DNA of 64,000 nt from Sulfitobacter sp. BSw21498 (GCF_006064855.1 NZ_CP040753.1:3033373-3097372), one strand, 5' to 3'; numbered from the stretch's first letter, positions 36,740 to 46,589 are shown. The notes: generated by a model from the letters alone, not told the origin. Numbers and translations: made by a program.

Positions 36740-37311
36740 TGGTTGTTCTTAATAAAATTTACACCCGTACCGGGGATAAGGGCGAAACCGCATTGGGAAA
36801 CGGGGACCGCATTGCCAAACACGACCTGCGGGTCGAAGCCTATGGCACGTCGGACGAATTGAATTGCTTTGTTGGCGTCGCGCGGCTTGAGGCAAAGGGC
36901 GAAACCGACACAGCCCTGTCGCGCATCCAGAACGATCTATTCGACCTTGGCGCGGATCTTTGTCGGCCGGATATGGAGGCGGACGCCGAGGCAGAATACC
37001 CCCCTCTGCGTCTTGCAGTAGAACAGGTTGACAGGCTTGAGCGGGAAATCGATGTAATGAACGCCGAACTATCGCCGTTGCGCAGCTTTATTCTACCTGG
37101 TGGCACCGCGCTCGCCGCACATCTGCACGTTTGTCGGACCGTCGCCCGCCGTGCAGAGCGTCTTGCTGTGCAGTTGGCAGGCCGCGACACGATTAACCCT
37201 GCAGCTATCAAATATCTCAACCGGCTAAGCGATTGGTTTTTCGTCGCAGCCCGAGTGTCGAACAACGGCGGGAAAGACGATGTATTGTGGGTGCCCGGCG
37301 CAAATCGCTAA
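36739..37311 (+). CDS. pduO: Cob(I)alamin adenosyltransferase, PduO type
   Basis: A 190-residue ATP:cobalamin adenosyltransferase. IYTRTGDKGETALGNGDRI at the start is the ATP-binding segment of the PduO/MMAB family, and the helical core carries ARVSN near the end. It makes adenosylcobalamin, the cofactor of ethylmalonyl-CoA and methylmalonyl-CoA mutases used by the pathway that includes mcd. Start overlaps the previous stop by one base. Confidence 0.92.
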   Translation: MVVLNKIYTRTGDKGETALGNGDRIAKHDLRVEAYGTSDELNCFVGVARLEAKGETDTALSRIQNDLFDLGADLCRPDMEADAEAEYPPLRLAVEQVDRLEREIDVMNAELSPLRSFILPGGTALAAHLHVCRTVARRAERLAVQLAGRDTINPAAIKYLNRLSDWFFVAARVSNNGGKDDVLWVPGANR

Positions 37312-37457
37312 AGCTGCCAGTCAGGAACGCCGCGTCGAAAGACAATAAATTACTATTTTTGACTGTTTTGCATTCGATTGCTTCGTTACACCGACGAAGA
37401 GTTCACATGATCTGGGCCGTAATGGCTTTGATCGTCAACTGAGGAGAGAGAACGCTC

Positions 37458-38216
37458 ATGAAGGTACTGGTACCTGTAAAGCGCGTGATCGACTACAACG
37501 TGAAAGTACGCGTCAAAGCGGACGGCACGGGTGTTGATCTTGCCAACGTAAAAATGTCGATGAACCCGTTTGACGAAATTTCCGTCGAACAAGCGATCCG
37601 CATGAAAGAGGCCGGCCAGGTCGAAGAAGTTGTGGTCGTCTCCATCGGCGTGAAACAGGCGCAGGAAACGCTGCGCACGGCGCTTGCAATGGGCGCGGAC
37701 CGCGCAATTCTGATCGTTGCTGCAGATGATGTGCACAATGACATCGAGCCTCTGACCGTCGCGAAGATCCTGAAGGGTGTTGTCGACGAAGAGCAGCCGA
37801 ACCTTGTTCTTTGTGGTAAGCAAGCGATCGACAATGATATGAACGCAACCGGCCAGATGCTTTCCGCTCTGCTGGGGTGGTCGCAAGCGACATTCGCGTC
37901 CAAAGTCGACATCGACGGTGACAGCGCCGTTGTTACACGTGAAGTCGACGGCGGTTTGCAGACTATTAAGGTTTCCATGCCTACAGTCGTCACCGTGGAC
38001 CTGCGCTTGAACGAACCACGCTACGCGTCGCTGCCTAACATCATGAAGGCCAAGAAAAAGCCTTTGGACGAGAAAACACCCGCTGATTATGGCGTTGAGG
38101 TTTCCAACCGTTTGGAAATCATCAAGACGGTTGAGCCGGCAGAACGTGCTGCGGGCATCAAGGTCGATTCGGTTGACGAACTGGTTGCGAAACTTAAAGA
38201 AGCGGGGGCTGTATAA
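37458..38216 (+). CDS. etfB: Electron transfer flavoprotein beta subunit
   Basis: A 252-residue subunit. [18 protein letters not shown] opens it and the AMP-binding and recognition-loop segments ([27 protein letters not shown] end) follow. ETF collects electrons from acyl-CoA dehydrogenases, including Mcd, and hands them to ETF-ubiquinone oxidoreductase. GGAGAGAGAACGCTC precedes ATG. The stop overlaps etfA (TAATG). Confidence 0.97.
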   Translation: MKVLVPVKRVIDYNVKVRVKADGTGVDLANVKMSMNPFDEISVEQAIRMKEAGQVEEVVVVSIGVKQAQETLRTALAMGADRAILIVAADDVHNDIEPLTVAKILKGVVDEEQPNLVLCGKQAIDNDMNATGQMLSALLGWSQATFASKVDIDGDSAVVTREVDGGLQTIKVSMPTVVTVDLRLNEPRYASLPNIMKAKKKPLDEKTPADYGVEVSNRLEIIKTVEPAERAAGIKVDSVDELVAKLKEAGAV

Positions 38217-39142
38217 TGGCTGTTCTACTCCTTGCAGAAGTAACTGACGGCGAATTGGCGCTCGACGCGACATCGAAGGCCGTTTCTGCGGCCAAGATGT
38301 TGGGCGACGTCACTGTGCTTTGCGCGGGCGGCTCTGCCGCAGCTGCGGGTGAAGCGGCCGCCAAGATCGATGGCGTCTCCAAGGTTTTGGTGGCTGAAGA
38401 TGAAACTCTCGGTCATCGCCTTGCGGAATCAACTGCAGCATTGATCGTATCCCTCGCCGATGGTTACGATCACATCGCGGCGCCAGCGACGACAGACGCC
38501 AAAAACGTTATGCCACGCGTTGCAGCTTTGCTTGACGTGATGTTGCTGTCAGATGTGTCCGGCGTTGTAGATGCTGATACCTTTGAACGCCCGATCTATG
38601 CGGGCAACGCGATTCAAACAGTAAAGTCATCGGACGCGAAAAAGGTCATCACCTTCCGCATAACTACATTCGATGCTGCGGGTGACGGCGGCTCTGCTTC
38701 GGTCGAAACTGTTTCTGCAGCGGCTGATCCCGGACTGTCCACGTGGGTTGAAGATCACGTCGCCGAAAGCGATCGTCCCGAGCTTACATCGGCTGGCGTT
38801 GTTGTTTCTGGTGGCCGTGGTGTCGGCTCCGAAGAAGACTTTGCTTTGATCGAAAAACTGGCGGACAAACTGGGTGCCGCTGTAGGGGCATCGCGCGCCG
38901 CAGTTGATTCCGGTTACGCTCCGAATGACTGGCAGGTCGGCCAGACCGGCAAAGTTGTCGCACCCGACCTGTATGTCGCGATTGGTATTTCCGGTGCGAT
39001 CCAGCACTTGGCCGGTATGAAAGACAGCAAAATCATTGTTGCCATCAACAAAGACGAAGAAGCGCCAATCTTCCAGGTTGCTGATTATGGTTTGGTCGCT
39101 GATCTGTTTGAAGCGGTTCCGGAACTTATTGAAAAACTGTAA
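38216..39142 (+). CDS. etfA: Electron transfer flavoprotein alpha subunit
   Basis: A 308-residue FAD-binding subunit. The FAD domain (about 185-305) includes the [24 protein letters not shown] and [13 protein letters not shown] segments that are diagnostic. It overlaps etfB by one base and ends at a strong terminator, so etfBA is one compact unit, with hbd a little further on. Confidence 0.97.
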   Translation: MAVLLLAEVTDGELALDATSKAVSAAKMLGDVTVLCAGGSAAAAGEAAAKIDGVSKVLVAEDETLGHRLAESTAALIVSLADGYDHIAAPATTDAKNVMPRVAALLDVMLLSDVSGVVDADTFERPIYAGNAIQTVKSSDAKKVITFRITTFDAAGDGGSASVETVSAAADPGLSTWVEDHVAESDRPELTSAGVVVSGGRGVGSEEDFALIEKLADKLGAAVGASRAAVDSGYAPNDWQVGQTGKVVAPDLYVAIGISGAIQHLAGMKDSKIIVAINKDEEAPIFQVADYGLVADLFEAVPELIEKL

Positions 39143-39163
39143 TCCTTCCGGATTATGAACTAA

Positions 39164-39194
39164 AAGGTCCGCCTACGTTGGCGGGCCTTTTTTT
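39164..39194 (+). terminator. Rho-independent terminator after etfA
   Basis: GGTCCGCC (39166-39173) pairs with GGCGGGCC (39180-39187, one G-U) and is followed by seven T. It sits 20 bases after the etfA stop and touches the 3' end of the convergent DUF6473-like gene. Confidence 0.85.
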
Positions 39195-40017
39195 ATGCTA
39201 AACGCCGTATTGTTGGCCCCAGAACATCTGCAATCTCACGGTGTGCTCGAACGCCGGCCAGCTGGGCCGCCTGCTTTTTCTCCTCCTTCGGAAAAACCAT
39301 ACCCGTTGTGCCCTCAGAAACGGCGCGCCGAGATGGTGAAACCTGAATCAGCTTTGCAGCCATGGTTTCAACCTGCGCTATCATCCTCTGTGTGACAAAT
39401 AGGGGGGCGGACCCGATGGTTGGATCGCTCGTTGATACCTCGTCATGGGCATTCAGCCATAACAGCACGCTAGGTCCGGTCATGCGCCCAATAAGCAGCC
39501 TCATGCGCGCAACCCAGGCTTCCTGCAATTCATTAACCACGAGTTCAAAACGTGTGTTCGACACTGTCCATAGTGCGTTCAAAAGGTGGCGGGTAAAGTG
39601 AAACTCAGCAAAGTCAACTTCCGGATAGATCGAGCAGAGGAGTTTAGAGGGGGCTATAAAACGGTCGTTGCGGCGGGGATGAACCGAATAGTATCGATTG
39701 GTCATATTATGCGCACCCGTGACCTGCACCACAGTGACTTGTGCTGCGCTAGCGAGACGCATGATTTCGTCGTCGCGAAGAAATACGTCAACACCGGCGC
39801 TTGGGGTGCCAAGATTCAGGCAAGGCAAGGCAACCTGACGCTCTACAAGCGCCGGGAACGGCAACGCTATATATCGGCCGAAGGTTTTCGCCCCCCCCAT
39901 AAACGCCACGTAGGGAACCGAGGTTTTCTGAGGCGGTCCCCTAAATTGTAGTTTCGACGCGCCATAGCGACACAGTGCATAATCAAGCCCCCCCAGCTTC
40001 CGGATTTCGCAACTCAT
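39193..40017 (-). CDS. DUF6473-like conserved roseobacter protein
   Basis: A 274-residue soluble protein. The LDYALCRYGASKLQFRGP and GGAKTFGRYIALPFPALVE patterns recall DUF6473, found mainly in Rhodobacterales; an SGNH-hydrolase-like fold is possible but the catalytic residues are not obvious. I start at ATG 40017, which has AGGG eight bases upstream, rather than ATG 40041. It converges with etfA and is divergent from hbd. Function unknown. Confidence 0.6.
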   Translation of the reverse strand: MSCEIRKLGGLDYALCRYGASKLQFRGPPQKTSVPYVAFMGGAKTFGRYIALPFPALVERQVALPCLNLGTPSAGVDVFLRDDEIMRLASAAQVTVVQVTGAHNMTNRYYSVHPRRNDRFIAPSKLLCSIYPEVDFAEFHFTRHLLNALWTVSNTRFELVVNELQEAWVARMRLLIGRMTGPSVLLWLNAHDEVSTSDPTIGSAPLFVTQRMIAQVETMAAKLIQVSPSRRAVSEGTTGMVFPKEEKKQAAQLAGVRAHREIADVLGPTIRRLA

Positions 40018-40175
40018 AGCTTTCGCCCTATGCCAACTCATTCTGGCCGTAGGATGGCCATAAGTATTTTCGATTCCCTTAAAGTTCGGATTTATGAAAA
40101 GCTGTCATGAATTCCAGCCCTTGCGGCTGCTACCCCGCCCGCTTTATGCTGCAGCGAAACAAGAGGGGACAGCGC

Positions 40176-41051
40176 ATGGATATCCAGACAATAGGCATCG
40201 TCGGCGCGGGCCAGATGGGCAACGGCATCGCCCATGTTATGGCTCTGGCAGGCTATGACGTGCTGTTGAATGACGTGAGCGCAGAGGCCCTGCAAAAGGC
40301 CGTGGATACGATCACCGGTAATCTGGATCGGCAGGTCGGCCGCGGGAAGGTTTCAGAAGCCGACCGTGACGCAACATTGAAAAGAATTGTTACGACACAG
40401 ACCCTTGCCGACTTGGGGCAGAGCGATCTCGTGATCGAAGCGGCGACCGAACGCGAAACAGTTAAACAGGCGATCTTCGAAGATTTGATCCCCCATCTCA
40501 AGCCGACGACAATCCTAACATCGAACACGTCCTCGATTTCAATCACGAGACTCGCAAGTCGCACCGACCGCCCCGAAAAATTCATGGGCTTTCACTTTAT
40601 GAACCCGGTTCCGGTGATGCAGCTCGTCGAGCTTATTCGCGGGATCGCGACGGATAAAGAAACCTTTGCGGCTTGCCGTACTGTCGTTGAAAAATTGGGT
40701 AAAACGGCGGCTTCGGCCGAAGATTTCCCGGCATTTATCGTAAATCGAATCTTGATGCCGATGATCAACGAAGCTGTTTATACGCTTTACGAAGGCGTGG
40801 GGTCGGTAGAGTCGATCGACAGCTCTTTGAAGCTTGGCGCGAACCACCCAATGGGCCCGCTAGAGCTTGCCGATTTCATCGGTCTGGACACCTGTCTGGC
40901 CATTATGAACGTGTTGCATGACGGTTTGGCTGATACGAAATATCGCCCTTGTCCCTTGCTCACCAAATATGTTGAAGCTGGATGGCTGGGGCGCAAAACG
41001 CAACGGGGTTTTTATGACTATCGCGGTGATGTCCCTGTTCCCACAAGGTAA
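40176..41051 (+). CDS. hbd: 3-hydroxybutyryl-CoA dehydrogenase
   Basis: A 291-residue NAD(P)-dependent enzyme. GIVGAGQMGNGIAHVMAL is the dinucleotide-binding loop; GFHFMNPVPVMQLVE carries the catalytic His; the helical C-terminal domain has NHPMGPLELADFIGLDT. It interconverts acetoacetyl-CoA and 3-hydroxybutyryl-CoA, feeding crotonyl-CoA to the ethylmalonyl-CoA route. ATG 40176 is preceded by GAGGGGAC; an in-frame upstream ATG at 40107 would add a non-conserved Cys-rich tail. Confidence 0.92.
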   Translation: MDIQTIGIVGAGQMGNGIAHVMALAGYDVLLNDVSAEALQKAVDTITGNLDRQVGRGKVSEADRDATLKRIVTTQTLADLGQSDLVIEAATERETVKQAIFEDLIPHLKPTTILTSNTSSISITRLASRTDRPEKFMGFHFMNPVPVMQLVELIRGIATDKETFAACRTVVEKLGKTAASAEDFPAFIVNRILMPMINEAVYTLYEGVGSVESIDSSLKLGANHPMGPLELADFIGLDTCLAIMNVLHDGLADTKYRPCPLLTKYVEAGWLGRKTQRGFYDYRGDVPVPTR

Positions 41052-41318
41052 TTTATTGTTGAAAGCCCTGCGCCAGTTTGTCGACCGAACGGCTATCTGG
41101 TGAGTTTCATGCGATTTCTGACAGTCTCTTGCTACCATCGTGAAGCGGCTTGGAATCATAACTGGCAGGTCCGAGGGAGCTTTTGGCGAAGCGAAGAAGC
41201 TTTTTAAAGCGCCTCGGTATTCGCCCAGAAGAGTACCCGGGAACATCCTGCCGTCAGAATTTATGTATCACCTTAGCGTAAGGGTCCGCGTCGGAAATTG
41301 TCGGTCGCAGGGGATAGG

Positions 41319-42668
41319 TTAAACGGGCGTCGCTGTTAACCAGACGCCGCCCTCGGGACGCAGTGTCAATATCATGACCGGCTTAGGGTCTTTGCCGCTG
41401 ACCGGGTTAAAACGGAAGCGTGATAGCAATGTTGCAAGGATAATCACGGCTTCCTGCTGCGCGAAGGAGGCACCGATACAAATTCGCGGACCGTCGCCAA
41501 ACGGGAGATAGGCGTAGCGATCAATTGCCTTGCGATTGCGGAACCGGTCGGGGTCAAAAGCATCAGGGTTTTCCCATAGCAACCGATGGCGACCAAGTGC
41601 GTAAATCGGAATCATTACCGTATCGCCTGGCTTGACCTCTCTGTTGCTCAGAATGTCGTGCTTTTGTGCCGTGCGTGATATGATGCCGGCTGCCGGATAT
41701 AGGCGGAGCGTTTCGTCAATGATTTGACGGATATAGGGCAGATGTTCGACATCCGCGCCGGTCGCTGCACGTCCTGCCAAGACACTTTGTGCTTCGGCGC
41801 GAGCTTTGTCCTGAACCGTTTGATCGAACCCGACCAGATATAGCGCCCATGACAAGGTGAGCGCGGTCGTCTCGTGCCCGGCGACGATAAATGTCAGTAA
41901 ATTGTCCCGAAGCTCTGCCGTATTCATTTGGCGTTTGGTCTCGGGATCGACACCGCCAAGTAGCAGGTCCAGCAGGTCCGGCACCTCGCTAGTGCCGCGC
42001 TGCGCGCGCGCATTTATGGCGTCGTCGGCAATCCGCTTCATGTCCCGAAGAGCGCGACCAGACATCGCGCGCCCGGGACGCGGTAGCCAATCGGGGAACC
42101 CAAGAATGTCGAAAAGGCTGATTTTTCCTGCTTCTGCGATGTACGCATCAATCGCCCGATGAACGGCGTCACGGTCAAAACGATCGCCGCCGGAAAATGT
42201 CACGTCCGAAATCACATCAAACGTCGTCGTCACCATCTCGTCCAGCAGGTTTATCGCAGCTGGTCCTGCTGACGCAATCCGATCGGCTGAACGCTCTGCA
42301 GCTGCAGTCATAATTGGCGACAAGTTTAACATATTACGATGTGAAAAGGCGGGTGCCACTGCGCGGCGCTGCCACCGCCACTGCGCACCCTCTGCGATGA
42401 ACAGTGATTCCCCAATGGCCGGACGCAAAAGATTCTTTGTGACCAGCGACTTGGGATAGTCATCAACCCGGTCCAGCAGCATCTCGCGAATGGCGATGGG
42501 GTCCATCACCATGTGCCAGCGTTTGCCCATTTTTCCCGATACCATAGGCTGTTTGACGGCAAGTTCCGGAATAATACTCAACACATTGCGACGCGCCATC
42601 GCGAGGCTGCGGAACAGGCCTACGGGTTGGTTAATCAAAGCCACACGGGCGGGCAGGGGGCGATCCAT
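41319..42668 (-). CDS. Cytochrome P450
   Basis: A 449-residue monooxygenase. The I-helix AGHETT, ExxR in DETLRLYPAA, and the heme loop FGDGPRICIGASFA (Cys is the axial ligand) are all intact. No N-terminal membrane anchor, so it is soluble. No ferredoxin or reductase gene is adjacent. Substrate cannot be inferred. The 267 bases between hbd and its 3' end contain no convincing gene. Confidence 0.93.
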   Translation of the reverse strand: MDRPLPARVALINQPVGLFRSLAMARRNVLSIIPELAVKQPMVSGKMGKRWHMVMDPIAIREMLLDRVDDYPKSLVTKNLLRPAIGESLFIAEGAQWRWQRRAVAPAFSHRNMLNLSPIMTAAAERSADRIASAGPAAINLLDEMVTTTFDVISDVTFSGGDRFDRDAVHRAIDAYIAEAGKISLFDILGFPDWLPRPGRAMSGRALRDMKRIADDAINARAQRGTSEVPDLLDLLLGGVDPETKRQMNTAELRDNLLTFIVAGHETTALTLSWALYLVGFDQTVQDKARAEAQSVLAGRAATGADVEHLPYIRQIIDETLRLYPAAGIISRTAQKHDILSNREVKPGDTVMIPIYALGRHRLLWENPDAFDPDRFRNRKAIDRYAYLPFGDGPRICIGASFAQQEAVIILATLLSRFRFNPVSGKDPKPVMILTLRPEGGVWLTATPV

Positions 42669-42795
42669 GATGTTGTTCCTCGATCAGGCGGTCACACCGT
42701 AGCATGCAAAGCAGGCCCTGCCACTTTGGCAAACGTTGAACCTGAACCAGCCTTAGGGTATCGCAGAAGGCATGAATGCGCCAAGGAGGCTTGAA

Positions 42796-43395
42796 GTGGT
42801 TCGAATTTTATCAGCTTTGATCAGTATTGTTGTTCTTACGGCGTGTAACGGGGCGTCTGATCTCGACAAGCCGGCAGTGCCGCTGGGAGATTTTAACCTG
42901 TATCATAATATCGTCGTCGCACCGAAAGTGCAGAAGCTGCCGATCAGCCGTGAAGTCAGCAAAGAAGTCCTGACCACAGCCATCAAAGACGCCATCGCTG
43001 AACGGTTCGACCGATATAACGGGACGCGAAACTATCACTTCGGCGTTAGTGTTGAAGGGTATATTTTGGCACCTCCTGGTATTCCCCTTGTGCTTGCGCC
43101 CAAGTCGATCATGATTCTTAACCTCACCGTCTGGGATGACGCCGCAGGTAAGAAACTTACCGCAGAGCCGCATCAGATCACCGTGTTCGAATCTCTGGAT
43201 CAGGGGCCTATCGTCGGGTCAGGCTATACCAAGACTGCTGAAGAGCAGCTCAAGAACCTTAGCCAGAATGCGGCAAAGTCGATCGAAAGTTATTTGGTCA
43301 AGCAAAATAAGGCCGAAGGCTGGTTCGAGCGGCCCGCAGATGCGGTCATTAAGCGCGCTGAAGTTGCCTCTGCGCCGGTAGTAACTGAAAATTAA
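42796..43395 (+). CDS. Putative lipoprotein, 199 aa
   Basis: The N terminus is a short signal peptide ending in lipobox VLTAC (Cys at about residue 17), so it should be lipid-anchored. The rest is soluble and resembles no family I can name with certainty. A perfect AAGGAGG lies six bases before GTG 42796, which decides the start; an upstream ATG at 42772 is also in frame. It is divergent from the P450 gene and precedes tuf by 132 bases. Confidence 0.75.
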   Translation: MVRILSALISIVVLTACNGASDLDKPAVPLGDFNLYHNIVVAPKVQKLPISREVSKEVLTTAIKDAIAERFDRYNGTRNYHFGVSVEGYILAPPGIPLVLAPKSIMILNLTVWDDAAGKKLTAEPHQITVFESLDQGPIVGSGYTKTAEEQLKNLSQNAAKSIESYLVKQNKAEGWFERPADAVIKRAEVASAPVVTEN

Positions 43396-43455
43396 CGCGC
43401 ATTTACATGAATTCTCGGGGGGTGTTTGGCCAACAGGTGCTTGATTTTATGCGCC

Positions 43456-43520
43456 AGACCCAATACATCGCCCGCCAGATAGGTTTGGGTCTAGTTTCAG
43501 GCCCTCGTTAATATAAAGGG
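43456..43520 (+). promoter_or_regulatory. Structured 5' leader of first tuf gene
   Basis: AGACCCAA (43456-43463) is exactly complementary to TTGGGTCT (43485-43492). Further on, GCCCT and AGGGC (about 43501-43520) form a short stem whose right arm overlaps the AAAGGG ribosome site of tuf. This may tune EF-Tu translation; structure only. Confidence 0.4.
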
Positions 43521-43527
43521 CTGCACC

Positions 43528-44703
43528 ATGGCTAAGGCAAAGTTTGAACGTAATAAACCACACGTTAACATCGGTACCATTGGTCACGTTGACCACGGTA
43601 AAACGACGTTGACCGCTGCGATCACGAAATACTTCGGCGACTTCCGCGCCTATGACCAAATCGACGGCGCGCCCGAAGAAAAAGCACGTGGTATCACTAT
43701 TTCGACCGCGCACGTTGAGTATGAAACCGAAGCACGTCACTACGCACACGTCGACTGCCCCGGCCACGCTGACTATGTGAAAAACATGATCACCGGTGCG
43801 GCACAGATGGACGGCGCGATCCTGGTTGTGAACGCGGCTGATGGCCCCATGCCACAAACCCGCGAGCACATCCTGCTCGGTCGCCAGGTTGGTATCCCGA
43901 CCATGGTTGTCTACATGAACAAAGTTGACCAGGTTGACGACGAAGAGCTGCTGGAATTGGTGGAAATGGAAATCCGCGAATTGCTGTCTTCCTACGACTA
44001 CCCAGGCGACGACATGCCTGTGATTCCTGGTTCGGCTCTGCACGCAATGAACGGCACTCAGCCCGAAATTGGTGAGGAATCCATCCGCAAGTTGATGGCC
44101 GCTGTTGACGAATATATCCCGACACCAGCACGCGCTGTTGACCAGCCGTTCCTGATGCCAGTGGAAGACGTATTCTCGATCTCCGGTCGTGGTACTGTTG
44201 TGACCGGTCGTGTTGAGCGTGGCGTGATCAATGTTGGCGACAGCATTGAAATCGTTGGTATCCGTGACACGAAGACAACCACTTGTACCGGCGTTGAAAT
44301 GTTCCGCAAGCTGCTGGATCGTGGGGAAGCTGGCGATAACGTTGGTGTTCTTCTGCGCGGTATCGAGCGTGAAGGCGTTGAGCGCGGTCAGGTTTTGTGT
44401 AAGCCTAAGTCGGTTAACCCACACACAAAGTTCACTGCCGAGGCGTATATCCTCACCAAAGAAGAGGGTGGCCGTCACACGCCGTTCTTCGCGAACTACC
44501 GTCCACAGTTCTACTTCCGGACCACAGACGTCACCGGTACCGTTCAGCTGCCAGAAGGCACTGAAATGGTTATGCCCGGCGACAACCTGCAGTTCGACGT
44601 TGAACTGATCGCCCCCATCGCGATGGAAGACGGTCTGCGTTTCGCGATCCGCGAAGGCGGCCGGACCGTTGGCGCAGGCGTTGTTTCCAAGATCAACGAA
44701 TAA
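43528..44703 (+). CDS. tuf: Elongation factor Tu, copy 1
   Basis: A 391-residue translation GTPase that brings aminoacyl-tRNA to the ribosome. GHVDHGKTT (G1), DCPGHADY (G3) and NKVD (G4) are intact and all three domains are present. Codon use is strongly biased, as for the most expressed genes. This copy precedes tRNA-Trp and secE; a second nearly identical copy starts at 63009. A terminator follows. Confidence 0.98.
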   Translation: MAKAKFERNKPHVNIGTIGHVDHGKTTLTAAITKYFGDFRAYDQIDGAPEEKARGITISTAHVEYETEARHYAHVDCPGHADYVKNMITGAAQMDGAILVVNAADGPMPQTREHILLGRQVGIPTMVVYMNKVDQVDDEELLELVEMEIRELLSSYDYPGDDMPVIPGSALHAMNGTQPEIGEESIRKLMAAVDEYIPTPARAVDQPFLMPVEDVFSISGRGTVVTGRVERGVINVGDSIEIVGIRDTKTTTCTGVEMFRKLLDRGEAGDNVGVLLRGIEREGVERGQVLCKPKSVNPHTKFTAEAYILTKEEGGRHTPFFANYRPQFYFRTTDVTGTVQLPEGTEMVMPGDNLQFDVELIAPIAMEDGLRFAIREGGRTVGAGVVSKINE

Positions 44704-44741
44704 GCCGCTGGCGGGTCACCCCGCTGACAGCTGACAAAACG

Positions 44742-44772
44742 AAGGCCGCTCCTGTAAGGGGGCGGCCTTTTT
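44742..44772 (+). terminator. Rho-independent terminator after tuf
   Basis: AAGGCCGC (44742-44749) pairs with GCGGCCTT (44762-44769) within a longer near-perfect stem, followed by five T. It separates tuf from the tRNA-Trp-secE unit. Confidence 0.85.
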
Positions 44773-44864
44773 CGTTGTGTGGCACCGGAAGGCATTATTC
44801 GCGAGCAATGCGTCTATCGGCACTTGATCCCCCGGAAAATATCGACTACCTCACCACTCGGCAT

Positions 44865-44940
44865 AGGGGTTTAGCTCAGTTGGTAGAGCATCGGTCTCCA
44901 AAACCGAGGGTCGTGGGTTCGAGTCCCTCAGCCCCTGCCA
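44865..44940 (+). tRNA. trnW: tRNA-Trp (CCA)
   Basis: A 76-base tRNA including the encoded 3' CCA. The acceptor AGGGGTT pairs with AGCCCCT (one G-U); D arm TAGCTCAGTTGGTAGAGCA, anticodon stem-loop CGGTCTCCAAAACCG with anticodon CCA, and T arm GTGGGTTCGAGTCCCTC are standard. It lies between tuf and secE, the usual place in alphaproteobacteria. Confidence 0.97.
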
Positions 44941-45067
44941 ATCTCACCACATGATCAACGCGCGCGAAGGCGCATGGCCGCTTGGGCAGGGCGCTGTATT
45001 TGAAGCCTTGAATTCAGTGCTTTTGACAGATACATCCCCACAATCGTTCGTATACAGGAAAACCGAC

Positions 45068-45265
45068 ATGGCCACAGTCAACCCGCTTCAGTTCATCCAG
45101 CAAGTGCGTTCCGAAGTATCCAAAGTCGTCTGGCCGACTCGTCGCGAAGTCATGCTCACCACGGTAATGGTGTTCATCCTCGCCGCTCTGACCGCAGTGT
45201 TCTTTGCGGTTGTGGATATTCTGATCCGCGGCGGCTTGCAGTATATTTTGTCGGCCTTCGGCTGA
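45068..45265 (+). CDS. secE: Protein translocase subunit SecE
   Basis: A 65-residue single-span inner-membrane protein of the SecYEG channel. NPLQFIQQVRSEVSKVVWPTRREV is the conserved amphipathic helix and the membrane span covers about residues 33-55. ATG 45068 gives the usual short alphaproteobacterial form; the frame is open upstream to 44951 but without family similarity. It is separated from nusG by an unusually long structured spacer. Confidence 0.93.
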   Translation: MATVNPLQFIQQVRSEVSKVVWPTRREVMLTTVMVFILAALTAVFFAVVDILIRGGLQYILSAFG

Positions 45266-45272
45266 TCCGGGG

Positions 45273-45348
45273 CGCGGCACTGTAAAAGCGCCGCGGACCT
45301 CTTGAAACATTTGTGATTGCGGGCTATCCCGCAGACCTGATCAAGAGG
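45273..45348 (+). other. Structured secE-nusG spacer
   Basis: CGCGGC/GCCGCG (45273-45278, 45290-45295) forms one stem. CCTCTTGA (45298-45305) pairs with TCAAGAGG (45341-45348) and encloses a second stem TGCGGG-CTAT-CCCGCA (45318-45333). No T-run follows, so it looks more like an RNA processing or stability element than a terminator. Confidence 0.5.
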
Positions 45349-45469
45349 GGCGTGCGGCGATTCGTGTTGCGCGCCGATTTTTTGTTCACCGCCGGCCTGT
45401 TGTGACACGCTGGTTTTAAGAGAATTAGATGTAGCTGTTGCTGCATCACAAGACAGGGACCAAGTTCAG

Positions 45470-46003
45470 ATGGCGAAAAGATGGTATTCGGTCAGTGTTT
45501 TGTCGAACTTCGAAAAGAAGATTGCCGAGCAAATCCGCACCACGGTCGCCGAGCAAGAGCTTGAGGACCAAATCGACGAAGTACTGGTCCCCACCGAAGA
45601 GGTGATCGAGGTTCGGCGCGGCAAGAAAGTCACGACAGAACGTCGGTTTATGCCCGGCTATGTGCTTGTACATATGGAGATGTCCGACCGCGGCTATCAC
45701 TTGATAAACTCGATCAACCGCGTCACAGGGTTTTTGGGGCCGCAGGGCCGTCCAATGCCCATGCGTGACGCCGAAGTAACCGCGATTCTTGGCCGTGTCC
45801 AAGAGGGCGAAGAAACACCACGCACCTTGATCCACTTTGAAGTGGGCGAGCGGGTGAAGGTTGCCGATGGTCCGTTCGAGGATTTCGACGGCATGATCGA
45901 ACAGGTCGACGACGAGAACCAGCGCCTCAAGGTTTCTGTGTCGATCTTTGGCCGGGAAACCCCGGTCGAGCTGGAATTCACTCAGGTCAACAAACAGGTC
46001 TGA
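45470..46003 (+). CDS. nusG: Transcription termination/antitermination protein NusG
   Basis: A 177-residue factor that binds RNA polymerase and links it to Rho or to the ribosome. [19 protein letters not shown] begins the NGN domain, and the C-terminal KOW domain (about 125-175) has [16 protein letters not shown]. Start ATG 45470. It is followed by the rplK leader. Confidence 0.96.
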   Translation: MAKRWYSVSVLSNFEKKIAEQIRTTVAEQELEDQIDEVLVPTEEVIEVRRGKKVTTERRFMPGYVLVHMEMSDRGYHLINSINRVTGFLGPQGRPMPMRDAEVTAILGRVQEGEETPRTLIHFEVGERVKVADGPFEDFDGMIEQVDDENQRLKVSVSIFGRETPVELEFTQVNKQV

Positions 46004-46015
46004 GCGAGCGGCGGG

Positions 46016-46145
46016 GCGACCCGCCATACGGTGGCAACACCGTTCGTTTGTGGGAGGGGACAGCGGCGCGCCGCTCAACCGCACCACACTAGCAAGCGGC
46101 CACATCGCGATGTGGTCGTATAGGGTGAATGAAAGTTCACCGACA
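46016..46145 (+). promoter_or_regulatory. rplKA leader with probable L1-binding structure
   Basis: The 159 bases between nusG and rplK hold four hairpins: ACGGTG-GCAA-CACCGT (46028-46043), AGCGGCGCGCCGCT (46062-46075), CCACATCGCGATGTGG (46100-46115) and GGTGAA-TGAAAG-TTCACC (46124-46141). Ribosomal protein L1 autoregulates its operon through such a leader in other bacteria; the last hairpin is the likeliest site. Inference from position and structure. Confidence 0.55.
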
Positions 46146-46162
46146 TTAAAAGGAGAAGGCCA

Positions 46163-46588
46163 ATGGCCAAGAAACTCGTCGGTACGATGAAGTTGCAAGT
46201 TAAAGCGGGTCAAGCGAACCCATCCCCACCCGTTGGCCCCGCACTGGGTCAGCGCGGGATCAACATCATGGAATTCTGTAAGGCGTTTAACGCCAAGACA
46301 GCGGACATGGAGCCAGGTGCCCCTTGCCCGACCGTGATCAGCTACTATCAGGACAAGTCCTTTACGATGGACATCAAGACGCCTCCAGCGTCCTACTACC
46401 TGAAGAAAGCCGCCAAGGTTAACTCCGGCGCGAAAACACCGAGCCGCGAAACCGTTGGTACCGTGACCACCAAGCAGCTGCGCGAGATTGCAGAAGCAAA
46501 AATGGCGGACCTGAGCGCTGTGGATGTTGAATCCGCGATGAAAATCATTCTGGGCTCCGCCCGCTCCATGGGCATCGAGGTTAAGTAA
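46163..46588 (+). CDS. rplK: 50S ribosomal protein L11
   Basis: A 141-residue protein of the GTPase-associated centre. [34 protein letters not shown] is the conserved N-terminal Pro-rich domain; the C-terminal RNA-binding domain ends RSMGIEV. AAAAGGAGAAGGCC precedes ATG. rplA starts two bases after its stop. Confidence 0.98.
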   Translation: MAKKLVGTMKLQVKAGQANPSPPVGPALGQRGINIMEFCKAFNAKTADMEPGAPCPTVISYYQDKSFTMDIKTPPASYYLKKAAKVNSGAKTPSRETVGTVTTKQLREIAEAKMADLSAVDVESAMKIILGSARSMGIEVK

Positions 46589-46589
46589 G

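Noticed and set aside
37312..37457. TTGACT box as an etfBA promoter
   Set aside because: TTGACT at 37359 has no acceptable -10 box at 16-18 bases.
41052..41318. Short open frame and possible gene remnant between hbd and P450
   Set aside because: The 60-codon frame has no ribosome site or similarity; the 267 bases show nothing I can support.
43447..44478. 343-codon open frame antisense to tuf, repeated at the second copy
   Set aside because: Appears at both tuf genes only because these are duplicates; no family features.
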